DNA of 64,000 nt from Magnetospirillum aberrantis SpK (GCF_011022235.1 NZ_JAAIYP010000004.1:109504-173503), one strand, 5' to 3'. Positions 8,061 through 17,821 are shown, numbered from the stretch's first letter. Translations and numbers: made by a program. The notes: generated by a model not told the origin, from the letters alone.

Positions 8061-11000
8061 ATGAGTGTCGGCCAACCGTCCAAACGACTGCTTGTCATCG
8101 AGGATAATCCCGGCGACCAGCGCCTCATCGCGATCAAACTCGCCGAGGCGCAGGTGCCGTGGAAAGCCGATTTGTGCGGCACGCTTGCCGATGGCCTGCG
8201 TCTGGCCGCCGGCACCCCTTACGAATGCATCCTTGCCGATCTGGGCCTGCCCGATGCCTCGGGGCTGGAATCGGTCATCCGCATGAAGGCGCAATCCCCG
8301 GACATCGCCTTGGTGGTGCTGACCGGGTTGGACGACGAACGGGTGGCCCAGGACGCCATCCGCGCCGGCGCCCAGGATTACGTGGTCAAGTCGCTGGCCG
8401 GACTGGAGCTGCTGCCGCGCGTCATCCGGCACGCCATCGAGCGCCAGCAGGCCCAGGTGCAACTGGAGCTGTCGCACCACACCACCCAGGCGTTGCTGGA
8501 TGCCAGCCACGACGTCGCCATGTTGCTGGACGCCGACGGCCGCATCATCACCCTGAACGTCCAGGCCGCCGAGCAACTGGGCCACCGCACCGAGGAACTG
8601 GAGGGCGAAAACCTGTTCGCCCTGTTGCCCAGGGGACTGGCGGCCAACCGCCGCGCCTATTTCGATCAGGCGCTGGAGACCGGCCGCACCGTCGAGTTCG
8701 AGGATTCCGAGGGCGCACGCTGGTTCGCCAGCCGCATCCTGGCGGTGGGAGAAGCCGGCGAACGGCGCTGCGCCTTCTATTCGCGCGACATCACCGCCGA
8801 GCGCGCCGCCGCCGAGAAACTGGCCGAGGCCAAGGAAGACGCCGAACTGGCCAACCGTTCCAAGACCGAGTTCATGGCGCGCATGAGCCGCGACATCCGC
8901 ACGCCGCTGAACGACGTCATCGGCTTCGCCGAGATGATCTCGACCGAGATGCTGGGGGCCCTCGTTCCCGGCGGCTATCGCGATTATGCCGAAAGCATCC
9001 TCAATTCCGGCAGCCAGATCCTCAAGATGCTGGACCGCATCACCGACGTGTCCATGCTGGAATCGGCGCTGTTGAAGGATCAGGCCTCGTACCGCGATCT
9101 GGTCGAGCTGTCGCCCGACCTGATCTGCGTGTGCGTCGACGGCGTCATCGAACGCATCAACGCCGCCGGCCTTGGCATGCTGCGTGCGCCGTCGGCCGCC
9201 GCGTGCGAGGGCAAGTCGTTCGTGGACTTCGTCCACGCCGACTACCGTGCCCTGTTCGACGCCGGCCTTGAGGCCTTGTACGAGGAAGACCACCCGGTTC
9301 CGGTCAAGATCGTCACCTTCGCCGGACGCCTGCGCGATGTCGAACTGAACGCGGTGCCGCTGCGTCGCGACAACCGGCTGGCCACCCTTCTGGTCGGACG
9401 CGACACCACCGAGGTCACGGCCGCCATGCGGGCGGTGGCGGCGCGCGAACACCGCATCCGCGCCATCATGGACACCGTGCTGGACGGCATCGTCACCATC
9501 GACGACGAAGGCGTCATCGTCTCGGCCAACCTGTCGGTGGAGCGCATCTTCGGCTATTCGCTGTCCGAACTGATCGGCGCGCCGGTGGCGCTGCTGATGC
9601 CCGAACCCGACGCCAGCCATCACCAGGACTACGTTCGCCACTACATCGAAGGGGCCGGCGGCGGCGTCATCGGCATGGGCCGCGAGGTGATGGCCAAGCG
9701 CAAGGACGGCAGCCTGTTCCCCGTCCACCTGTCGGTGTCGGAATTGCGGCTCGACAAGCGGCGGCTGTTCACCGGCACCATCCGCGACCTGACCGAAAAC
9801 AAGCAACTGGCCCAGCGCGTCGCCTATCTGGCCAACCACGATTCGCTGACGGACCTGCCCAACCGCACGCTGTTGACCGAACGGTTGGGTCAGGCGGTGG
9901 CCCTGGCGCGGGCCGGCGGGCAGCATGTGGCCTGTGTCACCGTCGATCTTGAAGGGTTCACCACCGTCAACGATTCGCTGGGCCGCGACGTCGGCAACGC
10001 GCTGCTGCGCGAAACCGCGCGCCGTCTGGGACAGGCGGCGGCGGCCAGCGGCGGCACCGCCGCCCGTCTGGCCGGCGACGAATTCGCCGTGGTGCTGCCC
10101 AACCTGCGCGACCTTTCCAGCGTCAGCCGGGCGGTGGAACAGGTGTGCGAGACCCTGGTCCATCCGTTCCACGTCCACGACACCGAACTGACGCTGGCCG
10201 CCGATTTCGGCATCTCGGTGTTCCCGCGCGACGGCGACGAGGCGTTGGAGCTGTTGCGCAACGCCGAGATGGCGCTGCATCAGGTCAAGCGCCAGCCCGA
10301 CAACCATGTGGGCTTCTTCGACGCCGCCATGTCGTTCGCGGTGTCCGAGCGTCTGACGCTGGAACGTTCGCTCAAGGACGCGCTGCGCGACGGCCATTTC
10401 GAACTGTTCTACCAGCCGCAGGTGCGGCTCAAGGATTATCGCCTGGTCGGCGCCGAGGCGCTGATCCGCTGGCGTCATCCCGAACTGGGGGTGATCGCCC
10501 CCGACAAGTTCATTCCGGTGGCCGAGGAAACCGGCCTGATCGTGCCCATGGGGCGCTGGGTGCTGGAAACCGCCTGTCGCCAGATGCGCACCTGGACCGA
10601 CCAGGGCCTGATGCCCTTGCGCATCGGCGTCAACATCTCGGGGCGCCAGTTCCGTGACGCCGATCTGGCCGAGACGGTGGCCGCCGCCATCGCCGAAAGC
10701 GGCATCGACGCCCGCCGCCTTGACCTGGAACTGACCGAGAGCATGCTGATGGCCGATGGCGAAGGCACGCTCAAGCTGCTGCGTGAATTGGCGGCGCTGG
10801 GGGTGACGCTGTCCATCGATGATTTCGGCACCGGCTATTCGTCCCTGGCTTATCTCAAGCGGTTCCCGGTCAACACGGTCAAGATCGACCGCGCCTTCGT
10901 GCGCGACCTGGACCATGACGAGGACGGCCGCGCCATCGCCAACGCCATCATCTCGCTGGCCCATTCGCTGTCCATGAAGACCATCGCCGAAGGCGTCGAG

Positions 11001-11177
11001 ACCAAGGCCCAGGCCGCGCTTCTGGCCCGACACGGTTGCGACGAGATCCAGGGATACATGATCGGCCGGCCGCTGCCGGTGGCCGATTTCAGCGTCTTTG
11101 CCAGGAACTACCAAGAATCCACCTACAACGGTGGACAGGTCGGCGACGAGACCGACCAACGGGGAGCGGAGCCATGA
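8061..11177 (+). CDS. Receiver-PAS-degenerate DHp-PAS-PAS-GGDEF-EAL signalling protein
   Basis: Cytoplasmic protein of 1038 residues. Approximate domains: receiver 9-125 (Asp in ILADLGLPD, Lys in VVKSL), PAS 140-250, a HisKA/DHp-like helix pair 265-330, PAS 345-450, PAS 465-580 with the PAS/PAC motif VSANLSVERIFGYS, GGDEF 595-750 and EAL 765-1015. The DHp box reads MSRDIRTPLN with Arg277 in place of the phospho-accepting His, and no HATPase domain follows. The GGDEF site is AGDEF (671-675), with other substrate residues changed (VDLEGF, SLGRDVGN). The EAL domain is intact: EAL 799-801, DDFGTGYSSL, KIDRAFV and AEGVET. The likely output is c-di-GMP hydrolysis. The next gene, a DivK-like receiver, starts inside the stop codon (ATGA). 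Confidence 0.9.
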   Translation: MSVGQPSKRLLVIEDNPGDQRLIAIKLAEAQVPWKADLCGTLADGLRLAAGTPYECILADLGLPDASGLESVIRMKAQSPDIALVVLTGLDDERVAQDAIRAGAQDYVVKSLAGLELLPRVIRHAIERQQAQVQLELSHHTTQALLDASHDVAMLLDADGRIITLNVQAAEQLGHRTEELEGENLFALLPRGLAANRRAYFDQALETGRTVEFEDSEGARWFASRILAVGEAGERRCAFYSRDITAERAAAEKLAEAKEDAELANRSKTEFMARMSRDIRTPLNDVIGFAEMISTEMLGALVPGGYRDYAESILNSGSQILKMLDRITDVSMLESALLKDQASYRDLVELSPDLICVCVDGVIERINAAGLGMLRAPSAAACEGKSFVDFVHADYRALFDAGLEALYEEDHPVPVKIVTFAGRLRDVELNAVPLRRDNRLATLLVGRDTTEVTAAMRAVAAREHRIRAIMDTVLDGIVTIDDEGVIVSANLSVERIFGYSLSELIGAPVALLMPEPDASHHQDYVRHYIEGAGGGVIGMGREVMAKRKDGSLFPVHLSVSELRLDKRRLFTGTIRDLTENKQLAQRVAYLANHDSLTDLPNRTLLTERLGQAVALARAGGQHVACVTVDLEGFTTVNDSLGRDVGNALLRETARRLGQAAAASGGTAARLAGDEFAVVLPNLRDLSSVSRAVEQVCETLVHPFHVHDTELTLAADFGISVFPRDGDEALELLRNAEMALHQVKRQPDNHVGFFDAAMSFAVSERLTLERSLKDALRDGHFELFYQPQVRLKDYRLVGAEALIRWRHPELGVIAPDKFIPVAEETGLIVPMGRWVLETACRQMRTWTDQGLMPLRIGVNISGRQFRDADLAETVAAAIAESGIDARRLDLELTESMLMADGEGTLKLLRELAALGVTLSIDDFGTGYSSLAYLKRFPVNTVKIDRAFVRDLDHDEDGRAIANAIISLAHSLSMKTIAEGVETKAQAALLARHGCDEIQGYMIGRPLPVADFSVFARNYQESTYNGGQVGDETDQRGAEP

Positions 11178-11539
11178 GCGGGACCGTCGTCATCGTCGAA
11201 GACAACGCGATGAACATGAAACTGCTGGAACAGGCGTTGACCATCGCCGGGTACGACACGGTGAAGTCCTTCGACGGCGAAGGGCTGGTCGACCTGACCG
11301 CCGGCGCCAGCGCCGCGCTGGTCTTGATGGACATCCAGTTGCCGCGCCATTCCGGCATCGACCTGTTGAAGCTGCTCAAGGCCGACGACCGGACCAGCAC
11401 CGTGCCGGTGGTGGCGGTGACCGCCTTCGCCGATCCCGATTCGGTGCAAAGCTTCCTTCGGGAAGGGTTCGATCAGGTCATCACCAAACCCATCTCGATC
11501 CGCCGCCTGCTGGACGAGGTCGAGCGTTACTGCGCCTGA
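11174..11539 (+). CDS. divK: DivK-like single-domain response regulator
   Basis: Receiver domain alone, 121 residues. VIVEDNAMNMKLL at the start, phospho-acceptor Asp53 in VLMDIQLP, the T/S motif in PVVAVTAFA and Lys in ITKPISI all match the DivK pattern, including Asp53 numbering. DivK in Caulobacter is phosphorylated and then docks on DHp domains of DivL, DivJ and PleC. Here the gene overlaps the upstream receiver/PAS/EAL gene (ATGA, coupled translation) and runs tail-to-tail into a DivL-like gene, overlapping it by 13 bases. That context makes DivK a better name than a generic CheY-like label, but orthology is inferred. Confidence 0.75.
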   Translation: MSGTVVIVEDNAMNMKLLEQALTIAGYDTVKSFDGEGLVDLTAGASAALVLMDIQLPRHSGIDLLKLLKADDRTSTVPVVAVTAFADPDSVQSFLREGFDQVITKPISIRRLLDEVERYCA

Positions 11540-14028
11540 CCGTCCCGCCCGGTGCCGGTCGGCAGACGCACCACGATGGTCGTCCCCTGGCCGGCTTCCG
11601 ACTTCAGTTCGACCTTTCCGCCGTGCAGTTCGACGAAACGGCGCACCAGCGACAACCCCAGACCGGCGCCGCTGTTGTGCACCGTGCGCACGAAGCTTTC
11701 GAACACCCGCGCCTGATCGGCGGGCGGAATGCCCGGCCCGGTATCGGCGACCACCAGCCGCAACTCGCCATCCTGACGCTCGGCGCCGACGGTGATGGCG
11801 CCGCCCGGCGGCGTGAACTTCACCGCGTTGCCGATCAGGTTGAACATCACCTGTTTCAGACGGCGCTGGTCGGCGACGATCCAGCCGACGTCCAGCGGAC
11901 AGGTGAAATCCAGTTGCAGTTTCTTCTCCCGCACCCGTTCGCGTACCAGCGACAATACCGAAGACAGCATGGGGTGGACGTCAACCGCGTCCAGTTCCAG
12001 GGTCATCTGGCCGGCTTCGATGGCGGCAAGGTCCAGGATGTCCGACACCAGCCGTTCCAAGGCATGGCCGGCATCCGAGATGCCGCGCAGATAGTCGTGC
12101 TGGCGTTTGTTGAGCTTGCCGAAATATTCCGCCGACAGCATTTCGGCGAAACCGATCACCGAGGTCAGGGGTTTGGACACCTCGGCCGAGACGTTGGCGA
12201 TGAACTCGCTTTTCAAGGTGTCGGCGGCGGCCAGGGCCTCGTTGCGTTCGATCAGCGCGCGTTCGACGCGGGCGCTGTCGGTGACGTCCAGGAAGGTCAG
12301 CAGCATGGCGCCATCGGGCAAGGGAACGGCGGTGCAGTCGAGGATGGAACCGTCCTGACGTTCCAACCGCCCTTCCTGCGGGGTCCGGCGATTGACCAAG
12401 GCCATCAACTGTTCGTGCGCCGCCGGCCACGCCGACGCCCGGTCGGGCCGCCCCTCGAACAGCGGGCGCAGCCGCTCCACCACCTCGTGCAGGTGGGGCT
12501 CGCCGGACAATTCGTCGGCTTCCAGTTTCCAGATACGGCCGAACGCCGGATTGGTGAGCTTGAGCCGGCCGTCGCCGCCGAACACCGCGATGCCCTCGTG
12601 CAGGTGGTCCAGCGTCTCGCGCTGAACCGCCTGGGCGGTGTGGTAGGAACGCTCAAGGGCCAAGGTATCGGTGACGTCCTCGTAGGTGTAGATCAGCCCG
12701 CCATAGGGATGCGGACTGACCAGCCGGCGCAAGGTGCGGCCGTCGGGCAGGTGCAGCAAGGTCTCGACCGGTTCGATCAGCGAGACGAAGCGCCTCAACT
12801 CCTCTTCCTTGGCGGCGCGATAATCGGCGGTTTCCGGCAACAGTCGGCGTTCGCGCAGGGCGTCGAGCACGCCGCCATAGGTCGGCGCCGAGGCCAGCCA
12901 GTCGCGGTCCAGCCGCCACAGCCGCACGAAGGCGGTGTTGAAGAAGGTCAGCCGGGTGTCGGTGGAATAGATGGCGATGGCGGTGGACAGACGTTCCAGC
13001 ACTTCGCCATGGGCGGCGACGTGATGGGCCAGTTCCGATTGCAGTTCCTCGACACGGGTACGGTCCTGGGCGAAACCGGCGGTCAGGCGGGTCTCGCCCA
13101 CCGACAGCGGCACCTCGATGACCGACGCCAGCAGCCGTTCGCCCGACAGCACCAGATGGAACTGTTCCGAGCGCGATTCGCCGGCGGCGCGGGCACGGGC
13201 CGCCAGGGCGCGGGCCTCGCGCACCAGATTGTCGGGAGCCAGTTCCACCTGCCCGGCCACCACCGCCTCGGGGCTGGCGGCATCGACCGCCGCCGCGTAG
13301 GCACGGTTGACGGTCATCAGCGACAAATCCTCGTCGCGCAGCCAGACCGGCATGGGCAAGGCGTCGATCATCGCCCGAAGAAACGCGGTATCGGAGGCCA
13401 ACGCCTGAAGCGAACGGGCCAGGTCTTCGACCGTCCCGGCGCTTTCCGAGACGTCTTGCAGCCAGATCATGTCCGCCAGCGCCTCGCCCTCGGGGGTGGC
13501 GGCGCGCATGCCCACGACGCGGACCCGCCGCCCCCCTTCGCCCAGGCGCAGGTCGTGCTCGAAACCGTCGCCCTCGTTCCGCAGAATCCGAACCGCCGTC
13601 TCGAGAACGCGGGCGTCGTCGGTGGCGAAGGCCGCCAGCACGTCATCGAACGACGATTCGACACCACGCGGCAGAGCCAGCAGCACCGCCAGCCGGCGCG
13701 AACACCACGGCGCCCCCGGACCACCCTCGGGCCAGCAGAAAAACCCCTCGGGGCTGGTGGACAGACATTCCCCGAAGCGGGTCGCCGCGTCCTCGGCGGC
13801 ACGCAGCCGGGCGGCGGCGCGCATCAGACGCCAGCGCTGCCACAGCGCGACGGCGGTAACGAAGGGAAAGGCCACGGCGGCGCCCAGGATGGCGGCACCC
13901 AGCGCCGGACTCATCACCACGTAATCGGCGGCAGCGGCGGCGACGGTTTCGTCCTGAGCCCACGCCGTGGACGCCACCGCCCAAACCATGGCGGTGGATA
14001 CCAACAGCTTACCCAGGTCTTCACGCAT
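11527..14028 (-). CDS. divL: DivL-like multi-PAS pseudo-histidine kinase
   Basis: Membrane-anchored protein of 833 residues. An N-terminal hydrophobic segment (residues 7-25) and a second at about 40-63 frame a short periplasmic loop; several PAS-like domains follow to about residue 590, then a DHp domain and a HATPase domain with N box VMFNLIGNAVKF, G1 VADTGPGIPP and GAGLGLSLVRRF. The DHp box reads NVSAEVSKPLTSVIGF: Ala615 stands where the His should be. Caulobacter DivL has Tyr at this place and controls CckA/CtrA by binding DivK. The ATP site looks intact. Start ATG 14028 is preceded by a GAGGGAGC ribosome-binding site; an ATG 30 bases upstream is less likely. It overlaps the DivK-like gene tail-to-tail. 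Confidence 0.8.
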   Translation of the reverse strand: MREDLGKLLVSTAMVWAVASTAWAQDETVAAAAADYVVMSPALGAAILGAAVAFPFVTAVALWQRWRLMRAAARLRAAEDAATRFGECLSTSPEGFFCWPEGGPGAPWCSRRLAVLLALPRGVESSFDDVLAAFATDDARVLETAVRILRNEGDGFEHDLRLGEGGRRVRVVGMRAATPEGEALADMIWLQDVSESAGTVEDLARSLQALASDTAFLRAMIDALPMPVWLRDEDLSLMTVNRAYAAAVDAASPEAVVAGQVELAPDNLVREARALAARARAAGESRSEQFHLVLSGERLLASVIEVPLSVGETRLTAGFAQDRTRVEELQSELAHHVAAHGEVLERLSTAIAIYSTDTRLTFFNTAFVRLWRLDRDWLASAPTYGGVLDALRERRLLPETADYRAAKEEELRRFVSLIEPVETLLHLPDGRTLRRLVSPHPYGGLIYTYEDVTDTLALERSYHTAQAVQRETLDHLHEGIAVFGGDGRLKLTNPAFGRIWKLEADELSGEPHLHEVVERLRPLFEGRPDRASAWPAAHEQLMALVNRRTPQEGRLERQDGSILDCTAVPLPDGAMLLTFLDVTDSARVERALIERNEALAAADTLKSEFIANVSAEVSKPLTSVIGFAEMLSAEYFGKLNKRQHDYLRGISDAGHALERLVSDILDLAAIEAGQMTLELDAVDVHPMLSSVLSLVRERVREKKLQLDFTCPLDVGWIVADQRRLKQVMFNLIGNAVKFTPPGGAITVGAERQDGELRLVVADTGPGIPPADQARVFESFVRTVHNSGAGLGLSLVRRFVELHGGKVELKSEAGQGTTIVVRLPTGTGRDGQAQ

Positions 14029-14182
14029 GCTCCCTCTCCGACGGCAGGGCGCGCCCACGCCTTGGCGCGAGAGTGCCCCCCGTCCGTCCGAAAGGCAAGG
14101 GCCGGGCGCGACGTTTCGCCGTTGTCGCCGGCAAGCGCGCCTGTTAAACCCTGGCGGTCTCTTCAGACCAAGGATCGTGGCG

Positions 14183-14761
14183 ATGCTGCAAAAGACCTAT
14201 GACTGGATGATGGAAAAGGCCGCCCACCGGCACGCCGTGTGGTGGCTGGCCTTCATCTCCTTCATCGAAAGCTCGGTCTTTCCCATTCCGCCCGACCTGA
14301 TGCTGATCCCCATGGTGCTGGCGGCCCCGACACGCTGGTTCCGGCTGGCCATGGTCTGCACGCTGTCGTCGGTGGTGGGGGGCTATCTCGGCTACGCCAT
14401 CGGCTATTACTTCATGGACAGCATCGGCGCCGCCATCCTGGCCGCCCTGCACCTGACCGAGAAGTTCGACGCTTTCAAGCCGCTGGTGGACGAATACGGC
14501 GTGTGGGTGATCATCGTCAAAGGCGCCACCCCCATCCCCTACAAGCTGATCACCATCGCCGCCGGCGCCTTCCATTTCGACCTGGCGCATTTCTCCTTCG
14601 CCAGCTTCATCGCCCGCGGCATGCGTTTCTTTCTGGTCGCCGTCCTGCTGTGGCGGTTCGGCCCGCCCATCCGCGTGTTCGTGGAACGCCGGCTGAAGCT
14701 GGTCACCACCGCGCTGGTGGTGCTGATGGTGGCCGGCGTGGCGGTGCTGAAGTTCCTGTAG
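14183..14761 (+). CDS. YqaA/DedA family inner-membrane protein
   Basis: Protein of 192 residues with several hydrophobic segments and the SNARE-associated/DedA signature region: an early Glu in SFIESSVFPIPPDLML, and the loop KGATPIPYKLITIAAGAF resembling the G-x(3)-P-x(3)-G re-entrant motif. Members of this superfamily are small polytopic proteins linked to membrane homeostasis and lipid carrier scrambling; the substrate here is unknown. Start ATG 14183 is supported by AAGGA at 14170-14174; the open frame extends about 70 codons upstream without homology. The gene ends 1 base before the stop of zapE on the other strand, so no intervening terminator is possible. Confidence 0.8.
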   Translation: MLQKTYDWMMEKAAHRHAVWWLAFISFIESSVFPIPPDLMLIPMVLAAPTRWFRLAMVCTLSSVVGGYLGYAIGYYFMDSIGAAILAALHLTEKFDAFKPLVDEYGVWVIIVKGATPIPYKLITIAAGAFHFDLAHFSFASFIARGMRFFLVAVLLWRFGPPIRVFVERRLKLVTTALVVLMVAGVAVLKFL

Positions 14762-14762
14762 C

Positions 14763-15920
14763 TCAGGTCAGATGCTGGCGGATGATGTAGTCTTCCGCCT
14801 GCATCTCCATCAGCCGCGACACCGTGCGCTGGAACTCGAAGGCGCCGATGCCGCTGGGATACAGCGTCTCGGGCGGCGACGCGGCGGAACAGATCAGCGT
14901 CACCTTGTGTTCATAAAGCGCGTCCACCAGGGTGACGAAGCGCCGCGCCTTGTCCTTGTTGTCGGGCGACAGCGTCGGAATGCCCGACAAAATCAAGGTG
15001 TGGTAAAGCGTCGCCAGTTCCAGGTAATCGCTGGCCCCCAACGCGGCGCCGCACAATTGCTCGAAGCTGAAGCGGGCGACACCGGCGGCGGCCACCGGCA
15101 CCGCCACCTTGCGGCCGTTGACCGAAAGCTCGTCGGGACGCGGCACCGCGCCCTCGGTCAGGCGGGCGAAGGCAGCATCCAGCTTGGCTTCGGATTCCGC
15201 GCCCAGCGGCGCGTGGTAGACCTGAAGCCCCTTCTTGCGTCCCAGCCGGTAATCGCGCTCGCTGTCCAACTGCAACAAATCCAGCCGCTGTTCGATCAGG
15301 CCGATGAACGGCACGAAACGGTCGCGTTGCAGGCCGTCCTTGTACAATTCCTTGGGCGCGCGGTTCGAGGTGATGACCACCACCACCCCGGCATCCAGCA
15401 AACCCTGGAACAGGCGGCCGACGATCATGGCGTCGGCGATGTCGGTGACCTGTAGCTCGTCCAGGCACAAAAGCCAGGCGTTGGCGGCAAGATCGCGCAC
15501 CAGGGTCGGAATGGGGTCGTCGCCCTTGGCCCCGGCCTGGCGCCAGACATGGATGGCGGCGTGCACGTCGCGCATGAATTCATGGAAATGGACGCGGCGC
15601 TTGCCGGCGACGGCGGTGTTCTCGAAGAACAGATCCATCAGCATGGACTTGCCGCGCCCGACCTCGCCGAAAATGTAAAGCCCCTGTTTCGGCGCGCAGT
15701 CGACGCAATCGCCCGGCACCCATTGCAACGCCGGCCGCGCCGGCTTGCCGCCGATGCCGAAGCGGGCCAGCCAGCCGCCCTGGCCGCTGGCCGGGCGATA
15801 GCCGCGAATGGCCTTGGACAGGCTTTGCAGCTTTTCGACCGCCAGTTCCTGGGCGGGGTCGGGACGGATCTCGCCACTTTTCAGGCGGTCGCGATAGGTG
15901 AACAAGGGGCCTTCACTCAT
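14763..15920 (-). CDS. zapE: AFG1-family ATPase ZapE
   Basis: Protein of 385 residues, typical for the AFG1/ZapE family. Walker A lies in [17 protein letters not shown], the HFHEFM motif follows, and Walker B is in [17 protein letters not shown]; these are family hallmarks. In E. coli ZapE is a Z-ring-associated ATPase needed when division is stressed; the mitochondrial homologue AFG1 helps turnover of membrane complexes. Start ATG 15920 gives the common [14 protein letters not shown]-terminus. It lies tail-to-tail with the yqaA-like gene and is followed upstream by mmcB on the same strand after 43 bases. Confidence 0.9.
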   Translation of the reverse strand: MSEGPLFTYRDRLKSGEIRPDPAQELAVEKLQSLSKAIRGYRPASGQGGWLARFGIGGKPARPALQWVPGDCVDCAPKQGLYIFGEVGRGKSMLMDLFFENTAVAGKRRVHFHEFMRDVHAAIHVWRQAGAKGDDPIPTLVRDLAANAWLLCLDELQVTDIADAMIVGRLFQGLLDAGVVVVITSNRAPKELYKDGLQRDRFVPFIGLIEQRLDLLQLDSERDYRLGRKKGLQVYHAPLGAESEAKLDAAFARLTEGAVPRPDELSVNGRKVAVPVAAAGVARFSFEQLCGAALGASDYLELATLYHTLILSGIPTLSPDNKDKARRFVTLVDALYEHKVTLICSAASPPETLYPSGIGAFEFQRTVSRLMEMQAEDYIIRQHLT

Positions 15921-15963
15921 GGTGCACGAACATTACCGTTTTTGTGCGGCGCGGAAAAGGGGG

Positions 15964-16416
15964 TCAGGCCGGGTCGTCCCGCCCCTGGAGCCGGCGCCCG
16001 GCCACCAATCCGAAACGCAAGGTCATGGACTTGCGCCGCCCGGCGCTGAGCCGGCGTTCGGGGGCGTCGCGCATGACCTGGGCGTCAAAGGAATCGGCCA
16101 CCATCACCCCCGCCTGTTCGGGCAGCAGGGCCAGGGGAAAGGCCGGATCGACACAGAAATAAAGCGCGTCCACCCAGTCCAGGTATTCCGGCCATTTGCG
16201 GTCGGCGGCCAAGTCCGCGACCCCCGACTTGACCTCGATTCCCCACAGTGTGCCATCGGGCAACAGGGCCATCAGATCGAGCCGGCGTCCCGACGGCAAC
16301 CGGAACTCGGCGACCGCCGCCGCACCCAGATTGGCCAGGAAGCGTTGGGCACCGCGGGCCAGCCTTTCGCTGGCAGCACCTCGTCCTTCAACCCCGTCGC
16401 GCCCGACATCGTCCAT
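15964..16416 (-). CDS. mmcB: MmcB family DNA repair protein
   Basis: Protein of 150 residues with a nuclease-like core: [15 protein letters not shown], then IEVKSG, and [12 protein letters not shown] [14 protein letters not shown]. These give the D-(E/D)xK type signature of the PD-(D/E)xK superfamily. MmcB of Caulobacter is an SOS-linked protein needed for mitomycin C resistance and thought to act with the ImuAB/DnaE2 pathway. There is no signal peptide. It is transcribed away from panD and towards zapE, possibly as a two-gene unit with zapE. I see no clear LexA box upstream. Assignment is by family resemblance. Confidence 0.8.
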   Translation of the reverse strand: MDDVGRDGVEGRGAASERLARGAQRFLANLGAAAVAEFRLPSGRRLDLMALLPDGTLWGIEVKSGVADLAADRKWPEYLDWVDALYFCVDPAFPLALLPEQAGVMVADSFDAQVMRDAPERRLSAGRRKSMTLRFGLVAGRRLQGRDDPA

Positions 16417-16491
16417 GTTTCATCCTTGCTTTCAACCGCCGTTGGGTCTATGTCCCACCCCCAACCGCCCCAATGCCCGGACACGCCCATC

Positions 16492-17034
16492 ATGATGAAG
16501 GTCATCCGCGCCAAGCTGCACGGCATCCGCGTCACCAGCGCCGACCTCAATTACCACGGTTCCATCACCCTGGACCCCGAGCAATGCGCGCTCGCCGGGA
16601 TCTATCCCATGGAATTCGTCGAAATCTGGAACAAGAATTCCGGCGCCCGCATCTCGACCTACGTCATCTTCGGCAAGCCCGGCTCGCGCTGCTGCATCCT
16701 GAACGGCGCCGCCGCCCGCACCTGCCAGACCGGCGACGAGGTGATCATCGCCTCGGCCGACTATGTCAAGGGTCCCGAGGAGCTTTATGCCCTCAAGCCG
16801 CGCATCCTGACCTTCCTGCCCGACAATCAGGTGGATCAGGTGCTTTATTACGACGTGTTCCAGTCGGAACAGCGGCCCTATGATTTCCGTATCATGGACG
16901 CCGACAAGCATACCGTCGAGTCCTGCCACACCTGGCCCAACGTGGATGTGGCCGCCGTGCGCGCCGACCTTGCCGCAAAGGGCTGGAGCGAGGCGGAAAT
17001 CGACGCCTTCGTCGCGTCGCACTTCTCGCTCTGA
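16492..17034 (+). CDS. panD: Aspartate 1-decarboxylase with C-terminal extension
   Basis: PanD makes beta-alanine from aspartate for pantothenate and CoA synthesis. The pro-enzyme cleaves itself before a Ser to form a pyruvoyl group; the site is present as NYHGSITLD, Gly23-Ser24. The catalytic core matches up to about residue 125 ([23 protein letters not shown]). The protein is 180 residues, against about 125 for E. coli PanD; the extra tail starts near [10 protein letters not shown] and ends helical ([13 protein letters not shown]). Start ATG 16492 gives the normal MMK N-terminus; ATG 16450 is an in-frame alternative with no better ribosome-binding site. queC follows after 10 bases. Confidence 0.85.
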   Translation: MMKVIRAKLHGIRVTSADLNYHGSITLDPEQCALAGIYPMEFVEIWNKNSGARISTYVIFGKPGSRCCILNGAAARTCQTGDEVIIASADYVKGPEELYALKPRILTFLPDNQVDQVLYYDVFQSEQRPYDFRIMDADKHTVESCHTWPNVDVAAVRADLAAKGWSEAEIDAFVASHFSL

Positions 17035-17044
17035 CGGGGGAACC

Positions 17045-17755
17045 ATGGCCGCCAAGACCGCCATCGTCCTGTTGTCGGGCGGCCTGGATTCCGCCACCAC
17101 CCTGGCCATGGCCCAACAGGCCGGCTTCACCTGCGCCGCGCTGTCGTTCCGCTATGGCCAGCGCCATCTGGCGGAACTGGACTGCGCCCGCAAGGTGGCG
17201 GCCCGCGCCGGGGTGATCCGCCATGAAATCTGCGATATCGACCTGCGGGCCTTTGGCGGTTCGGCGCTGACCGCCGACATCGCCGTGCCCAAGGACCGCG
17301 ACGAGGCGGCCATGGGGGCGGAAATCCCCGTCACCTATGTTCCAGCCCGCAACACCATCATGCTGTCCTTCGCCCTGGCCTTCGCCGAGGTAATGGGGTC
17401 CGCCGACATCTTCGTCGGCGTCAACGCGGTGGATTATTCCGGCTATCCCGATTGCCGGCCGGAATACATCGCCGCTTTCGAACGCATGGCCAACCTGGCG
17501 ACCAAGGCCGGGGTCGAGGGACACCGGCTGACCATCCACGCGCCGCTGATGCGCCTGGGCAAGGCCGACATCATCCGCACCGGCCTGCGGCTGGGGGTGG
17601 ATTACGGCCTGACCTCGTCGTGCTACGACCCGGACCCGGCGGGCCACGCCTGCGGCCATTGCGACGCCTGCCTGTTGCGGCTGAAGGGCTTCGCCGAAGC
17701 CGGCGCCGCCGACCCCGCGCCATACAGTCACAATTCATCACCTGAGCGTATTTGA
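17045..17755 (+). CDS. queC: 7-cyano-7-deazaguanine synthase QueC
   Basis: QueC converts 7-carboxy-7-deazaguanine to preQ0 with ATP and ammonia, in the queuosine pathway. The PP-loop SGGLDS is at residues 11-16, FRYGQRH is present, and the C-terminal zinc-binding cysteines appear as [19 protein letters not shown]. Length of 236 residues is normal. Start ATG 17045 follows a GGGGGAAcc ribosome-binding site just after panD. Two later steps of the same pathway, queA and tgt, are at 46-48 kb in this window but not in the same operon. Confidence 0.95.
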   Translation: MAAKTAIVLLSGGLDSATTLAMAQQAGFTCAALSFRYGQRHLAELDCARKVAARAGVIRHEICDIDLRAFGGSALTADIAVPKDRDEAAMGAEIPVTYVPARNTIMLSFALAFAEVMGSADIFVGVNAVDYSGYPDCRPEYIAAFERMANLATKAGVEGHRLTIHAPLMRLGKADIIRTGLRLGVDYGLTSSCYDPDPAGHACGHCDACLLRLKGFAEAGAADPAPYSHNSSPERI

Positions 17756-17821
17756 CAGCCTTCCCCCGCTCGCCCATCCTGCCTCGTCTGGACATGATTG
17801 ACCCATCGGGGAGATAACGGT

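Noticed and set aside
8025..11159. Very long open frame on the minus strand (1044 codons) opposite the receiver/PAS/EAL gene
   Set aside because: It mirrors the codon pattern of the real gene in GC-rich DNA; its product is a His/Gln/Val-rich stretch without domains. The + strand product has clear receiver, PAS and EAL motifs.
14144..14147. Single TTAA between the DivL-like and YqaA-like genes as a CtrA site
   Set aside because: A lone half site without a partner at 7 bases and without the CCAT extension is too weak.
17752..17757. TTGACA upstream of the hydrolase lipoprotein gene as a -35 element
   Set aside because: No acceptable -10 hexamer is found 16-19 bases downstream.
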